Part shown: one piece after another, positions 10,568 through 20,745 of the stretch
Layout: the number at the start of each line of letters is the position of its first letter
Position numbering within the stretch: position 1 is the first letter of the stretch
DNA from: Litorihabitans aurantiacus
Lineage (GTDB): Bacteria > Actinomycetota > Actinomycetes > Actinomycetales > Beutenbergiaceae
NCBI RefSeq assembly: GCF_030161595.1
Contig: NZ_BSUM01000001.1
Coordinates: 248,001-312,000, forward strand
Direction of reading: 5' to 3'
DNA: 64,000 nt
Position numbers and translations under genes: made by a program
The notes under the pieces: model-generated
Told to the model about the DNA's origin: nothing
Database searches by the model: none
Seen by the model: the letters and a program-made list of their open reading frames with translations, nothing else

Positions 10568-11199
10568 TCAGGCCTCCTTGACGGCGATGACCTCGACCGC
10601 CGCGGCCGCCTCCTCGAAGGCGTCGACGGCGAGCTCGAGCCGGTCGGTGACCTCCTTGAGGCGGAGGATCTCGACGGCGTCGCCACCGGCGGGGAGCGCC
10701 CGGCCCAGAGGTCGCCCAGGAGCTGGCGGTGCACGCGACCGGCCTCGTTCTCGACGCTGTTGACCTGGACCCAGAACTCGCGCAGCCCTCCGATCGAGGT
10801 CAGGCGCGCCGTCGCGTCGGCCGTGAGCTCGGCGCAGCGCTGCAGGGCGTCGGCCTGGGCGACCACACCGGCCGGCAGCTCGCCGGCGCCGGTGAGCACG
10901 ACGTGCGCCGCGGCGCCCTCCAGCGCGTCCGCGCAGTCGTCCAGCCGCTGCACGAGGCGGTAGATGTCGTCGCGGTCGAACGGTGTCACGAAGGTGTCGC
11001 CGACCCGGCGCAGCACGGCGTGCGCGGCGTCGTCGGCCTGCTGCTCGATCTCGGCGAGACGTTCGGCGAGCTCTTGTCGCGACGCGGGGGCGCTGCCCAC
11101 CAGCTCGACGAGCACCCGCGCGGCGACGGGGAGGAGGGCGCCCTGCGCGGCCAGGAGGTCGAGCAGCGAGGTGTCACGAGGCTTGAGGCGCAGGCGCAC
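10568..11199 (-). CDS. DUF47 (PhoU-like) Pit-accessory protein (frameshifted)
   Basis: DUF47 proteins are PhoU-like helical-bundle partners usually encoded directly before pit genes and thought to control Pit activity. The product, about 210 residues, begins RLRLKPRDTSLLDLLAAQG and contains the family-typical DRDDIYRLVQRLDDCADALE. The frame is lost at the G run 10691-10694. One added G restores GDAVEILRLKEVTDRLE and an in-frame stop 3 bp before pit. The GTG at 11199 is the first start that begins the recognised domain. Confidence 0.85.
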
Positions 11200-11276
11200 G
11201 GGGGCTCCGGGTTCGGTGGGACGGGTCGAGCGGTGGGACGAGGGCGGGCGGTCGAGGCCGCCGGTGGTGGGCGCGG

Positions 11277-12050
11277 TCAGCCGCGCGAGCGCGGGGCCCG
11301 GGTGACGACGTCGGCCTCGCCGAGACCGGCCGTCGGCCCCGCGTCGTCGGGATCGGCCGCGGCCTCGCCCTGGCGGTCGCGCGGCGGCTCGAACCGGTAC
11401 CCGACGTTGCGCACCGTGCCGATGAGGGTCTCGTGCTCGATCCCGAGCTTCGCCCGCAGCCGCCGCACGTGCACGTCGACGGTGCGCGTGCCCCCGTAGT
11501 AGTCGTAGCCCCAGACCTCCTGGAGCAGCTGCGCCCGGGTGAAGACGCGGCCGGGGTGCTGCACCAGGTACTTCAGCAGCTCGAACTCCTTGTAGGTGAG
11601 GTCGAGCGCGCGCCCGCGCAGCCGCACGGTGTAGCCGCTGGGGTCGATGGCGAGCTCGCCGGAGGAGATCTCGGCGTCCTCGTCGGTGACGCGCTGCTGG
11701 CGCTGTCCGTCGGCCAGCAGGCGCAGCCGTGCCGAGAGCTCGGCGGGTCCGGCGGTGTCGAGGACGATGTCGTCCGTGCCCCAGTCGGCGTTCACGACCG
11801 TCAGGCCACCCTCGGTCAGCACCAGCAGCAGCGGCACCGTCAGGCCGGTCGAGCGGATGAGGCGGCAGGTCGTGCGAGCGGTCGCGAGGTCGCGGCGGCC
11901 GTCGAGGATCACGAGGTCGGAGTCCGGGGCGTCCAGGAGCGCCGACGGTTCGACGGGCAGCACGCGGACCCGGTGGCTGAGGAGTCCGAGCGCGGGCAGG
12001 ACCTGCGAGGAGCCCCCGGGTTCCGACGTCAGCAGCAGCAGCTCGGCCAC
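11277..12050 (-). CDS. glnR: Nitrogen regulator GlnR (OmpR-type winged helix)
   Basis: GlnR is the global nitrogen regulator of actinobacteria, controlling glnA, amtB, nir and related genes. The 257-residue protein has the atypical GlnR receiver domain ([20 protein letters not shown], later VILDGRRDL), followed by a winged helix with [19 protein letters not shown] and [19 protein letters not shown]. As I recall them, these segments closely match Streptomyces GlnR. The GTG start at 12050 begins the conserved domain; the open frame upstream is not conserved-looking. A ~30-residue acidic C-terminal tail is present. Placement beside pst and pit fits known PhoP-GlnR cross-talk. Confidence 0.92.
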   Translation of the reverse strand: MAELLLLTSEPGGSSQVLPALGLLSHRVRVLPVEPSALLDAPDSDLVILDGRRDLATARTTCRLIRSTGLTVPLLLVLTEGGLTVVNADWGTDDIVLDTAGPAELSARLRLLADGQRQQRVTDEDAEISSGELAIDPSGYTVRLRGRALDLTYKEFELLKYLVQHPGRVFTRAQLLQEVWGYDYYGGTRTVDVHVRRLRAKLGIEHETLIGTVRNVGYRFEPPRDRQGEAAADPDDAGPTAGLGEADVVTRAPRSRG

Positions 12051-12183
12051 GCGCGTCCCTTCGCTCGGGTGGAGGATCGGGCCCCACTGTATTGCAGTAC
12101 CGTGGGTGGGGCCCCGCAGGGCACGAGCGGTGGGCACGAGCAGCCCGTCGCCGCCGATCGACGGACGGACGAGGGAGTGGTGG

Positions 12184-12921
12184 GTGCGGACCCTCATCGG
12201 CGCATCGACCCGGGCTGTCGTCAGCTCGCTCGCCACGGCGCTCCTCGCCGTCGCCGCCCTCCTCGCCTGGGAGGCCGCGCTCGCCGTCCTGGCCCTGCTG
12301 GTCGCGATCTTCGCGTGGGGCTGGCCGCAGCTGCTGGCGCTCCCCGCCTTCACGGGGACCCGCGTGCTGCTCGCCCTCGTCGCTGCCGCGAGCTTCGCCG
12401 CCGTCACCCTCACCGGTGACATCCGCCTCCTGACCCTCGTCGCCGCGCTCGGCGTCGTGGCCGCGTTCGTGCGCGAGTTCGCCCGGCGCGACGGCCGCCC
12501 CCGCCTCATCGAGTCGCTCGCCGCCTCCGCCGCCGGCATCGCCGTCGTGGTCTCCGCCGCCGGCTGGGTCGCGGTGGGCGAGAGCCCGACGTCGCTCACG
12601 GTCGTCCTGACGGCGGCCGTCGCCCTGGCCGCGGGCTCGGCGTGCGCCGCGATCCACCTCCCGCCCTGGCCGCACGCGCTCCTGACGATCGCGGCCGCGA
12701 CCGGCGTCGGGATCGGGGGCGGGTACTTCCTGCCCGAGGTCGGGTACGTCGTCTCCGGGCTCCTGGGACTCAGCGCGGGTCTGCTGAGCGCCGCGCTCCA
12801 CGCGCTGCTCGGGCGCTACCCCTCGGCCGGCCGGCCGGCCGCGGCCCTCGCCGCGGCGGTGCTGCCCGTCGCCGTCGTCGGCATCCCGGTCTACGTGCTG
12901 CTGCGCTTCTACCTGGTGTGA
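12184..12921 (+). CDS. Multi-pass membrane protein, unknown function
   Basis: This 245-residue hydrophobic protein has about seven or eight predicted membrane helices rich in Ala, Val and Leu and no motif I recognise. The GTG at 12184 precedes RTLIGAS and the first helix. It diverges from glnR across about 130 bp, which should hold both promoters. It may be an integral membrane protein conserved beside glnR in this group, but no role can be assigned. Confidence 0.72.
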   Translation: MRTLIGASTRAVVSSLATALLAVAALLAWEAALAVLALLVAIFAWGWPQLLALPAFTGTRVLLALVAAASFAAVTLTGDIRLLTLVAALGVVAAFVREFARRDGRPRLIESLAASAAGIAVVVSAAGWVAVGESPTSLTVVLTAAVALAAGSACAAIHLPPWPHALLTIAAATGVGIGGGYFLPEVGYVVSGLLGLSAGLLSAALHALLGRYPSAGRPAAALAAAVLPVAVVGIPVYVLLRFYLV

Positions 12922-12996
12922 CGCCGCCCCTCCTGGTGCGACGGCGCCTCTCGCGCGGGCGCGTGCGCGCACGGGCGACGCCGTAGGCTGGGTCGC

Positions 12997-13131
12997 ATGA
13001 GCACGCTGCCCCTGATCGGCTCCATGAGCACCCTCCACCTGGTCTTCACGCTGCTGATCGCCGTCGTGGCCGTCACCGTCACGTGGTTCGCCGGGTACGT
13101 CGTCTACCGGCTGCTGAAGCAGAACCGCTGA
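12997..13131 (+). CDS. Small single-pass membrane protein (44 aa)
   Basis: The short reading frame starts at ATG 12997 and encodes 44 residues with one clear membrane helix (about 12-36) and a basic tail ending LLKQNR. Its stop overlaps the ATG of the next gene by one base (TGATG), which supports real translation. It has no recognised motif. Confidence 0.6.
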   Translation: MSTLPLIGSMSTLHLVFTLLIAVVAVTVTWFAGYVVYRLLKQNR

Positions 13132-13723
13132 TGTCGTTCGAGCTGCCCGACGACCTGAGCCCCGACCTCTACCCGCTCGCGTGGCTGGTCGGTCGCTGGC
13201 GCGGCGCGGGGGTCATGGCCTACCCGGGTATCGACGAGCGCGGCATCGTGGTCGACGTCGAGCTCACCCACGACGGCGGCCCCTACCTCGCCTACAGCTC
13301 CACGATCTCGCTGCTCGAGAGCGCCCTGCCCGACCGTGAGCAGAGCTTCGACCCGGCCGAGCTCGTGCCAGGCGCCGTGTGGTCGCGCGAGTCCGGCTTC
13401 TGGCGTCCCGCGTCCGAGGGGAGGCGCTGCCCGTGCAGGGAGCGCCCGCCGACGCCCCTGCCCCGAGCGGGCTCGAGGTCCTGATCGCCGAGGCCAGCGG
13501 GCACGTGTCGGTGCACGTCGGCTCCGCGCAGGGACCGCGCGTCGACCTCGTCTCCCACCACGTCGCCCGGACCGCCACCGCGTCCGAGGTCGTGGGCCAG
13601 CGGCGCATGTACGGCTGGGTGCGAGGCGAGGTGTTCTTCTCCATCGAGCTCGCCGCCTTCGGGCACGAGCTGCAGTCCTACGCCACCGGGCGGCTGGTGC
13701 GGTACACGCCCGCCGGTTCCTGA
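13131..13723 (+). CDS. Nitrobindin-like FABP-family heme-binding protein (frameshifted)
   Basis: The N-terminal LAWLVGRWRGAGVMAYPG carries the G-x-W-x-G-x-G motif of the nitrobindin/FABP-like beta-barrel family, whose members bind heme and interact with nitric oxide and peroxynitrite. The frame shifts at the G run 13418-13421. One added G joins RPASEG to EALPVQGAP, and the rest (EVLIAEASGHVSVHVG, QRRMYGWVRGEVFFS) completes the barrel, about 197 residues. In the family a histidine near the C-terminus ligates heme iron; FGHELQSYATGRL is the candidate here. It overlaps the small upstream gene and ygfZ (TGATG on both sides), so the three are co-translated. Confidence 0.83.
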
Positions 13724-14853
13724 TGCTGGACGTCGCGGGCGCCGTCGTCGCCTCCGGTCCGGACGCCGGGGTCGCGGCGCACTACGGCGACCCGATGCGC
13801 GAGCAGCGCCTGCTGGCCGCGGGTCGCGCCGTCGTCGACCTCAGCCATCTCGGCGTCGTCGCCGTCACCGGGTCCGACCGTCTCGGGTGGCTCGACACGC
13901 TGTCCTCGCAGCGGGTGCGCGACCTCGCCCCGGGGCAGTCCGCGGAGCTGCTGCTGCTCGACGTGCACGGCCGCGTCGAGCACTCCGCCGCGCTCGTGGA
14001 CGACGGCGTGCGCACCCTGCTGGTGACCGAGGCCGCGCACGCGGAGCCGCTGGCGACCTACCTCGACCGCATGCGGTTCATGCTCGACGTCGCCGTGGCG
14101 CCCGCGCACGTCGCCGTGCTCGGCGTGGTCACGGCGGGGGAGGCCGCCGGGGAGGCTGCAGTCGCGAAGGCTGCGGCCGCCGTCGGCGACGGCGCCTTGC
14201 TGGCCACCTGGCGCGACCCGTGGCCCGGCGTCGTCCCGGGCGGCACGCGCTACGCGCTGGTCACCGACCACCCGGGTGCGATCGCACCCACCGCCCTCCT
14301 GCTGGTCGCGGGAGAGGCGTTCGACGACGTCGCGGGTCGCCTCCTCGCCGACGGCACGCCCGTGGCGGGCACGCTCGCGTGGGAGGCGCTGCGCGTGGCC
14401 GGCTGGCGGCCGCGGCTCGCCGCCGAGGTGGACGAGAAGTCGCTGCCGCACGAGCTGGACTGGCTGCGCACCGCCGTCCACCTCGACAAGGGCTGCTACC
14501 GCGGGCAGGAGGGTGTCGCGCGGACGTTCAACCTCGGGCGACCGCCGCGCCGCCTGGTCATGCTGCACCTCGACGGGTCCGACCACCTGCTGCCCGAGGC
14601 GGGTGCTGCCGTCGCGCACGGTGATCGCGTCGTCGGACGCGTCACGAGCGTCGCGCGCCACCACGAGCTCGGGCCGGTCGCGCTGGCCGTCCTCAAGCGC
14701 TCGGTGCCCGCGGACGTCGAGCTGCGGGTCCAGGGACCGGCCGGCGACATCGCGGCGTCGCAGGAGGTCGTCGTCGGGACCGACGGGTTCGGTCAGGGGC
14801 GCCCCGCCGACCGCGGGCCCGTGACGCCGGGGCTGCGCCGCCCGCAGGGATGA
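13723..14853 (+). CDS. ygfZ: YgfZ/GcvT-type folate-binding protein
   Basis: YgfZ proteins use tetrahydrofolate in Fe-S cluster assembly or repair and affect tRNA methylthiolation. The 376-residue product has the diagnostic K-G-C-Y-x-G-Q-E motif in LDKGCYRGQEGVAR (about residues 259-272) and the GcvT-like fold before it. A ~10-residue AAGEAAGEA low-complexity stretch interrupts the middle. The ATG overlaps the nitrobindin stop. Pairing with a heme-protein gene suggests shared redox or iron-related duty. Confidence 0.9.
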   Translation: MLDVAGAVVASGPDAGVAAHYGDPMREQRLLAAGRAVVDLSHLGVVAVTGSDRLGWLDTLSSQRVRDLAPGQSAELLLLDVHGRVEHSAALVDDGVRTLLVTEAAHAEPLATYLDRMRFMLDVAVAPAHVAVLGVVTAGEAAGEAAVAKAAAAVGDGALLATWRDPWPGVVPGGTRYALVTDHPGAIAPTALLLVAGEAFDDVAGRLLADGTPVAGTLAWEALRVAGWRPRLAAEVDEKSLPHELDWLRTAVHLDKGCYRGQEGVARTFNLGRPPRRLVMLHLDGSDHLLPEAGAAVAHGDRVVGRVTSVARHHELGPVALAVLKRSVPADVELRVQGPAGDIAASQEVVVGTDGFGQGRPADRGPVTPGLRRPQG

Positions 14854-14893
14854 GCGCGCGCGAGCGGCGCGTTCCGGGGGCGTCGCGCGGCGG

Positions 14894-15976
14894 GTGCAGC
14901 AGGGCCTGCAGGGGGCGCGGACCGGCGTGCTGCGCTCGCGTGACGCGGCGGGGCCGATCGCCTGGGTGAGCCTCGCCTCGGGCGTGGCCTACGCCGGCGC
15001 CGGCGCCCTGCTCGGGCACCCGTACCCGTTCTTCGCGGCCGTGGCCGCGTTCTCGGCGCTGGGGTTCACGGCGGACGTGCAGCCGCGCCGCGTGGGCGAG
15101 GTCGCCATCGGCATCTCGCTCGGCGTCGCGATGGGCGAGGCGATCGCGCTGCAGTTCGGCTCGGGGCCGATCCAGACGGCGGTCGTGGTGTTCGTGGCCG
15201 CGATGATCGCGAAGGCGCTCGACCCCTCGCCCGTGCTCACCACGCAGTCCGCGGTGCAGGCGATCGTGGTGCTCGGGCTGCCCCTGATGTCCTCCTCCGG
15301 GGGCGGCGTGGGGCGCTGGACCGACGCGCTCATCGGCGGCGCGATCGCGCTGGTCTTCTCGCTGTTCATCCCGCGCGACCCCCGACGGCGGCCGCGCACC
15401 CTCGCGCGCGGCACGCTGGAGGAGCTCGCCGAGGTGCTCGCGCGGCTCGGGCGCGGCCTGCACACGGGCGACGGCGTCGCGGTGCAGACCGCGCTCGACC
15501 GCGCGCGCTCGACGCAGGCGAAGCTCGTCGCGTGGGAGGCCTCGGTGAGCGCGTCGGGGTCGACGGCGAAGCTCTCGCCCGCGTGGCACCGGCACGTCGC
15601 GGCGGTCGCCGACCTCGCCGACGCGTGCGAGTACACCGACCGCGCGATCCGCACCACGCGCGTGCTGGCGCGCCGCAGCGCCGTCGCGGTCCGGGAGGGG
15701 TGGAGCGACGGCGAGGTGGCCGGCCTCGTGGAGGAGCTGGGCATCGTGGCGCGCCGGCTGGGCGGCCTGATCGGGTCCGGGCGCACCGGCGACGGCGCCG
15801 CGGCCGAGCTGGCGGAGATCGCCGCGCGGCTGGGGACGGCCGGGGAGCGCGACCCGGTGCGCCACACGCTGCTGTCGCTGCTGCGGTCGGCGACCTTCGA
15901 CCTGCTGCGGGCGGCGGGGCAGGACGAGGCCGCCGCGACGCGGGCGCTGCGGCAGCCGCCGGGCACGGGCGCGTAG
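14894..15976 (+). CDS. FUSC/aromatic-acid-exporter-like membrane protein
   Basis: This 360-residue protein has about five to six N-terminal membrane helices (residues ~22-165), including HPYPFFAAVAAFSALGF, then a cytoplasmic helical domain. That layout resembles FUSC/ArAE family proteins, which export aromatic acids or other small anions. The GTG at 14894 is 40 bp after ygfZ and no closer start has a better ribosome-binding site. The substrate is unknown. Confidence 0.75.
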   Translation: MQQGLQGARTGVLRSRDAAGPIAWVSLASGVAYAGAGALLGHPYPFFAAVAAFSALGFTADVQPRRVGEVAIGISLGVAMGEAIALQFGSGPIQTAVVVFVAAMIAKALDPSPVLTTQSAVQAIVVLGLPLMSSSGGGVGRWTDALIGGAIALVFSLFIPRDPRRRPRTLARGTLEELAEVLARLGRGLHTGDGVAVQTALDRARSTQAKLVAWEASVSASGSTAKLSPAWHRHVAAVADLADACEYTDRAIRTTRVLARRSAVAVREGWSDGEVAGLVEELGIVARRLGGLIGSGRTGDGAAAELAEIAARLGTAGERDPVRHTLLSLLRSATFDLLRAAGQDEAAATRALRQPPGTGA

Positions 15977-16015
15977 GCAGGCGCGCGGACACACGGCGGC
16001 GCGTAGGCTCGGGGC

Positions 16016-16366
16016 GTGGCCTTCACCATCCAGACGTACGTCTTCGCGCTGCTCTTCCTCGTGGGCTTCCTGCTGTCCGTGTGGGCGTTCGCCGACGCGG
16101 TGCGGCGCCCGGCCGTGGGGTTCACCAACGCGGAGAAGCGCACCAAGCCGTTCTGGGTGGCGATCATCGCCGCCGGCGTCTTCTTCGGCTACCTCGCGAT
16201 CCCGCCGGTCTCGATCTTCGGGTTCGTCATCGGGTTCGGGCTGCCGCTGCTGTTCGGTCTGATCGCCGTGCTCCCTGGCGCGATCTACCTCGCCGACGTC
16301 AAGCCCGAGGTCATCCGGTTCTCGCCGCGCCGCCCGGGACCCTCGGGTTCCAGCGGACGCTGGTAG
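16016..16366 (+). CDS. DUF2516 family membrane protein
   Basis: This 116-residue protein has three membrane helices. [23 protein letters not shown] between helices one and two and the ending ADVKPEVI are characteristic of the actinobacterial DUF2516 family, of unknown function. The GTG start follows FUSC by 39 bp, and dtd lies 22 bp downstream. The conserved helix-loop spacing argues for a real gene. Confidence 0.85.
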   Translation: MAFTIQTYVFALLFLVGFLLSVWAFADAVRRPAVGFTNAEKRTKPFWVAIIAAGVFFGYLAIPPVSIFGFVIGFGLPLLFGLIAVLPGAIYLADVKPEVIRFSPRRPGPSGSSGRW

Positions 16367-16388
16367 ACCGGGTCGCTCGGGTCACCTC

Positions 16389-16820
16389 GTGCGGGCGCTC
16401 CTGCAGCGGGTCGACGGTGCCCGCGTGCTGGTCGACGGCGCCGTCGTCGGCTCGGTCGAGGGTGAGGGTCTGCTCGCTCTCGTCGGCGTGACGCACGGCG
16501 ACGGCGCGGACCAGGTCGCGCACGTGGCGCGCAAGATCGCGCACCTGCGGATCCTGCGGGGCGAGCGCTCGGTGCTCGACGCCGGCGCCGGGGTGCTCCT
16601 GGTCAGCCAGTTCACGCTGTACGCGGACGTGCGCAAGGGGCGCCGGCCCACCTGGAACGCCGCGGCGCCGGGTGACGTCGCGCAACCGCTGGTCGACGAC
16701 GTCGCGACCGCGCTGCGGGACCTCGGCGTCCCGGTCGAGACCGGCGTCTTCGGCGCGGACATGCGGGTGGAGCTGACGAACGACGGCCCGACGACGATCC
16801 TGGTGGACACCGCCGGCTGA
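16389..16820 (+). CDS. dtd: D-aminoacyl-tRNA deacylase
   Basis: Dtd hydrolyses D-aminoacyl-tRNAs (and Gly-tRNA-Ala), protecting translation. The 143-residue product is the normal length and shows both active-site motifs: [10 protein letters not shown] (SQxxL, about residue 75) and [12 protein letters not shown] near the C-terminus, equivalent to the family's NxGPxT. It begins [12 protein letters not shown], the usual first strand. The GTG start at 16389 fits this N-terminus. Confidence 0.95.
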   Translation: MRALLQRVDGARVLVDGAVVGSVEGEGLLALVGVTHGDGADQVAHVARKIAHLRILRGERSVLDAGAGVLLVSQFTLYADVRKGRRPTWNAAAPGDVAQPLVDDVATALRDLGVPVETGVFGADMRVELTNDGPTTILVDTAG

Positions 16821-16854
16821 TCGCCGGCGGTGTCCACCCGGGCGTCACGGGACG

Positions 16855-17294
16855 TCAGGCGGGCGTCTGCTCGCCGTCGCCCGCCTGCGCGAACGCGGCC
16901 GCGGCCGCCTCCTGGTCCATGAAGAACGGCTCCCACACGTGACCGTCGAGGTCGCGGAAGCTGCGGCCGTACATGAAGCCCATGTCCTCGGTCGGACGGG
17001 CCTCGGTGCCGCCCGCGGCCAGCACCCGCTCGAGGAGGGCGTCGACGGCGTCGCGACCCTCGAGGTCGAAGGACAGCAGCACCTGCGTCGTCGTGCCCGG
17101 GTCGGAGGGGAGGTGCCGGGCAGGAACCGGGCGAACGACGAGGGCGCGTGCAGCATGACGGCGACCTGGCCGGGGATCAGCTCCAGGCACAGGACGTCCT
17201 CGGTGGTGTACATCGGGTTGAAGCCGTAGCCGAGGGCGGACCAGAACTCGCGCGTGGCGGCGACGTCGGCGACCTGCAGGTTGGGGAAGAACAT
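16855..17294 (-). CDS. VOC (glyoxalase-fold) family protein (frameshifted)
   Basis: The beginning [20 protein letters not shown] and the end [16 protein letters not shown] fit a single-domain VOC protein of the PhnB/glyoxalase-like kind. These are small metal-binding dioxygenase-, isomerase- or resistance-type folds. The glutamate in HVWEPF is a likely metal ligand. One base is missing at the G run 17107-17110; correction yields about 146 residues. The ATG at 17294 follows GAGGAG; an upstream in-frame start would add 18 residues. It diverges from clpC. Confidence 0.8.
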
Positions 17295-17546
17295 CGGGGA
17301 CTCCTCGGTGGTGCCGGCGGGGCGGCCGGAGCGGGTGGTGCGGGACATCGTGGTGGACCGCGCGGCGCAGCGGAAGTCATCGGTGGGCGACCGATCCGGT
17401 GGGGCCCTGGCGACGAACCACGGGTGAGCGTCTTTCACGCCTGGGGCGAACAGCGGCATGGATTGTCGGACCCGCCCGTTAGATTGGGTGAACGCCGCCC
17501 GACGGTCGTGCTTCGCGACCGACGCAGCCGGAAAGAAGGTGCCGCC

Positions 17547-20092
17547 ATGTTCGAGAGATTCACCGACCGAGCACGTCGCGTCGTCGTCCTTGCGCAGGAC
17601 GAGGCACGCATGCTCAACCACAACTACATCGGCACGGAGCACATCCTGCTCGGGCTGATCCACGAGGGCGAGGGCGTGGCCGCCAAGGCGCTCGAGTCCC
17701 TCGGCATCTCCCTCGACGTCGTGCGCCAGCAGGTCGTGGACATCATCGGCGAGGGTCAGCAGGCCCCGACCGGTCACATCCCGTTCACGCCGCGAGCGAA
17801 GAAGGTGCTCGAGCTGTCGCTGCGCGAGGCGCTGCAGCTGGGGCACAACCACATCGGCACCGAGCACATCCTGCTCGGGCTCATCCGCGAGGGCGAGGGC
17901 GTCGCCGCCCAGGTCCTCGGCAACCTCGGCGCCGACCTCGGTCGCGTGCGCCAGCAGGTGCTGCAGCTCCTCCAGGGGCAGCCCGGCAAGGAGCCCGTGG
18001 CCGCCGGTGGTCCGCAGGAGGGCACGCCGTCGGGCTCGGCCGTGCTGGACCAGTTCGGGCGCAACCTCACGCAGCTGGCCCGCGAGGGCAAGCTCGACCC
18101 GGTCATCGGTCGCGAGACCGAGGCCGAGCGCGTCATGCAGGTGCTCTCGCGCCGCACGAAGAACAACCCGATCCTCGTCGGCGAGCCGGGTGTGGGTAAG
18201 ACCGCCGTGGTCGAGGGCCTCGCGCAGGACATCGTGCGCGGCACCGTGCCCGAGACGCTGAAGGACAAGCAGCTCTACACGCTCGACCTCGGTGCGCTCG
18301 TGGCGGGTTCGCGCTACCGCGGCGACTTCGAGGAGCGCCTGAAGAAGGTCCTCAAGGAGATCCGCACGCGCGGCGACATCATCCTGTTCATCGACGAGGT
18401 GCACACCCTCGTGGGTGCGGGTGCCGCCGAGGGCGCGATCGACGCGGCCAGCATCCTCAAGCCGATGCTGGCGCGCGGCGAGCTCCAGACGATCGGCGCG
18501 ACGACGCTCGACGAGTACCGCAAGCACATCGAGAAGGACCCGGCGCTCGAGCGCCGCTTCCAGCCGATCACGGTCAACGAGCCGACGCTGCCGCACGCCA
18601 TCGAGATCCTCAAGGGTGTGCGGGACCGGTACGAGGCGCACCACCGCGTCACGATCACCGACCCGGCGCTGGTGGCCGCGGCCACCCTGGCCGACCGCTA
18701 CATCAACGACCGCTTCCTGCCGGACAAGGCGATCGACCTGATCGACGAGGCCGGAGCCCGGCTGCGGATCCGTCGCATGACGGCGCCGCCCGAGCTGCGC
18801 GAGCTCGACGACCAGATCGCCGAGGCGAAGCGTGCCAAGGAGTCGGCGATCGACGACCAGGACTTCGAGCGCGCCGCGCGCCTGCGCGACGACGAGAAGA
18901 ACCTCGCCGCGCGCCGTCTCGAGCGCGAGAAGGCGTGGAAGTCGGGTGACCTCGACGTCGTGGCGACCGTCGACGAGGAGCTCATCGCCGAGGTGCTGGC
19001 CGCCTCGACCGGTATCCCGGTCTTCAAGCTGACCGAGGAGGAGTCCTCGCGGCTGCTGCGCATGGAGGACGTGCTGCACCAGCGCATCGTCGGCCAGAAG
19101 GCCGCCGTCACGGCGCTCTCGCAGGCGATCCGCCGCACGCGCGCCGGCCTGAAGGACCCGAAGCGTCCCGGTGGTTCGTTCATCTTCGCCGGGCCCACCG
19201 GCGTCGGGAAGACGGAGCTCGCCAAGGCGCTCGCGGAGTTCCTGTTCGGTGACGAGGACTCCCTCATCCAGCTCGACATGAGCGAGTTCTCCGAGAAGCA
19301 CACGGTCTCGCGGCTGTTCGGCTCGCCCCCGGCTACGTCGGGTACGAGGAGGGCGGCCAGCTGACCGAGAAGGTGCGGCGCCGTCCGTTCTCCGTGGTGC
19401 TGTTCGACGAGGTGGAGAAGGCGCACGCCGACATCTTCAACTCGCTGCTGCAGATCCTCGAGGACGGGCGTCTGACCGACTCCCAGGGTCGCGTGGTCGA
19501 CTTCAAGAACACCGTGATCATCATGACCACCAACCTCGGTGCGCGGGACATCAGCAAGGGTCTGCAGACCGGCTTCCAGGCCGGCGGTGACCTCTCGACG
19601 TCCTACGAGCGGATGAAGACGAAGGTCAACGAGGAGCTCAAGCAGCACTTCCGGCCCGAGTTCCTCAACCGTGTCGACGACGTCGTGGTGTTCCCGCAGC
19701 TGAGCCGCGACGAGATCTTCCAGATCGTCGACCTCCTCATCGCGCGTCTCGACAAGCGCCTCGAGGACAAGGACATGACGATCGAGCTGACCGAGGCCGC
19801 CAAGGTCCTGCTGGCCGACCGCGGCTACGACCCCGTGCTCGGGGCTCGGCCGCTGCGCCGCGCGATCCAGCGCGAGATCGAGGACACGCTCAGCGAGAAG
19901 ATCCTGTTCGGCGAGCTCCGCGCGGGTCAGAAGATCATCGTCGACGCGCGCGGCGAGGGTCTCCTCGGCGAGTTCCTGTTCACCGGTGTGGACAAGGACG
20001 ACCCGCGGCTCGAGGCCGAGGTCGTCACGGTCGGTGCCGCGACCGACGCCCCCGTGACCGCCGTCGAGGACGCGCCGTCGCAGGAGAGCTGA
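17547..20092 (+). CDS. clpC: ATP-dependent Clp protease regulatory ATPase ClpC (frameshifted)
   Basis: ClpC unfolds proteins for ClpP. The gene encodes two Clp-N repeats (residues ~1-150, both with [14 protein letters not shown]), AAA domain 1 (Walker A GEPGVGKT, sensor region after [12 protein letters not shown]), a UVR-containing middle segment, and AAA domain 2 (GPTGVGKTE). The frame breaks at the C run 19326-19330. One added C restores [18 protein letters not shown], the universal pore-loop region, and a normal 848-residue length. The ATG follows GGAAAGAAGG. A ClpC broken in vivo would be surprising since ClpC is essential in several actinobacteria, so this is strong evidence that the frameshifts are artefacts. 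Confidence 0.95.
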
Positions 20093-20136
20093 GGTCGGGC
20101 CCCGGCGGCTGCGCCGTCGGGGACCGGAACGCTGAC

Positions 20137-20170
20137 GAGGGCCGTCGCACCGCAGGGTGCGGCGGCCCTC
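20137..20170 (+). terminator. Hairpin terminator after clpC
   Basis: The arms 20137-20151 and 20156-20170 (GAGGGCCG... / ...CGGCCCTC) pair over 15 bp with one G-T pair and a tiny loop, 44 bp after the clpC stop. It probably ends clpC transcription. Confidence 0.65.
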
Positions 20171-20260
20171 GCCGCGTCTCCGCCCCCGTGAGTGGGTCGG
20201 GAGCGACTTGTGGGGTGCCGAGTGCCGGGTGCCGAGTGCCGAGTGGCCCGCGTCGACGAA

Positions 20261-20653
20261 TCGAGTGCTGCGTTGAGCGCGGATAGGACGTCGAGTGCTG
20301 CGTTGAGCGCGGATAGCGGGGCTTAACCGCGGCTGTTGAAGCAGTCGGTGTCGCGTGCGCGTGCGCGTGTCGCTGGGGAACGTCGGGTGGCCGGGTCCGC
20401 TGCACTGCCGCGTCGGTCGGAACGAGTGTTGCGCTCGGCACCGATAAGCCATCGAGTGTTGCGCTCAACACGGATACGGCGGCTTAACCGTGCGTGGCGC
20501 AACAGTCGACCTCGCGACTTCGTGACCTCACGGCCTGGCGGCCGGCGGCTGGCGGCCGGGCAAGTCGGGTCGCCGCCTCCGCCGGGCGGCTACGGGTCGA
20601 GTGTTGCGCTTGGCGCGGATACAGCGGCCCAACCGTGCGTGGCGGAACAGTCG
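20261..20653. repeat. Cluster of ~58-bp palindromic repeats between clpC and 20746
   Basis: Three full units lie at 20291-20348, 20452-20509 and 20597-20653. Each begins TCGAGTGYTGCG and ends near GAACAGTCGG or a variant, and the two ends are complementary. For unit two the arms pair at 12 of 13 positions. Inside each unit are CGGATA and, in two units, GGCTTAACCG. Two half units (20261-20286 and 20423-20446) each precede a full unit by about 30 bp. No gene is visible in this ~650-bp gap. The repeats may be REP-like elements or structured RNAs; function unknown. Confidence 0.6.
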
Positions 20654-20745
20654 GCGGGTCGGCGGAGCGGCAGCGAGGGGTCGTGGGAGGCGCGTTCGGG
20701 TGCCGATCCCCGCGCGGGGGTGCGGCTTCACTACAGTGTCGAGGC

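Noticed and set aside
10432-13038. An 868-residue minus-strand open frame containing parts of the DUF47 gene
   Set aside because: Only its last section is the real DUF47 gene; the rest overlaps glnR and a membrane protein gene in other frames and has no recognisable domain.
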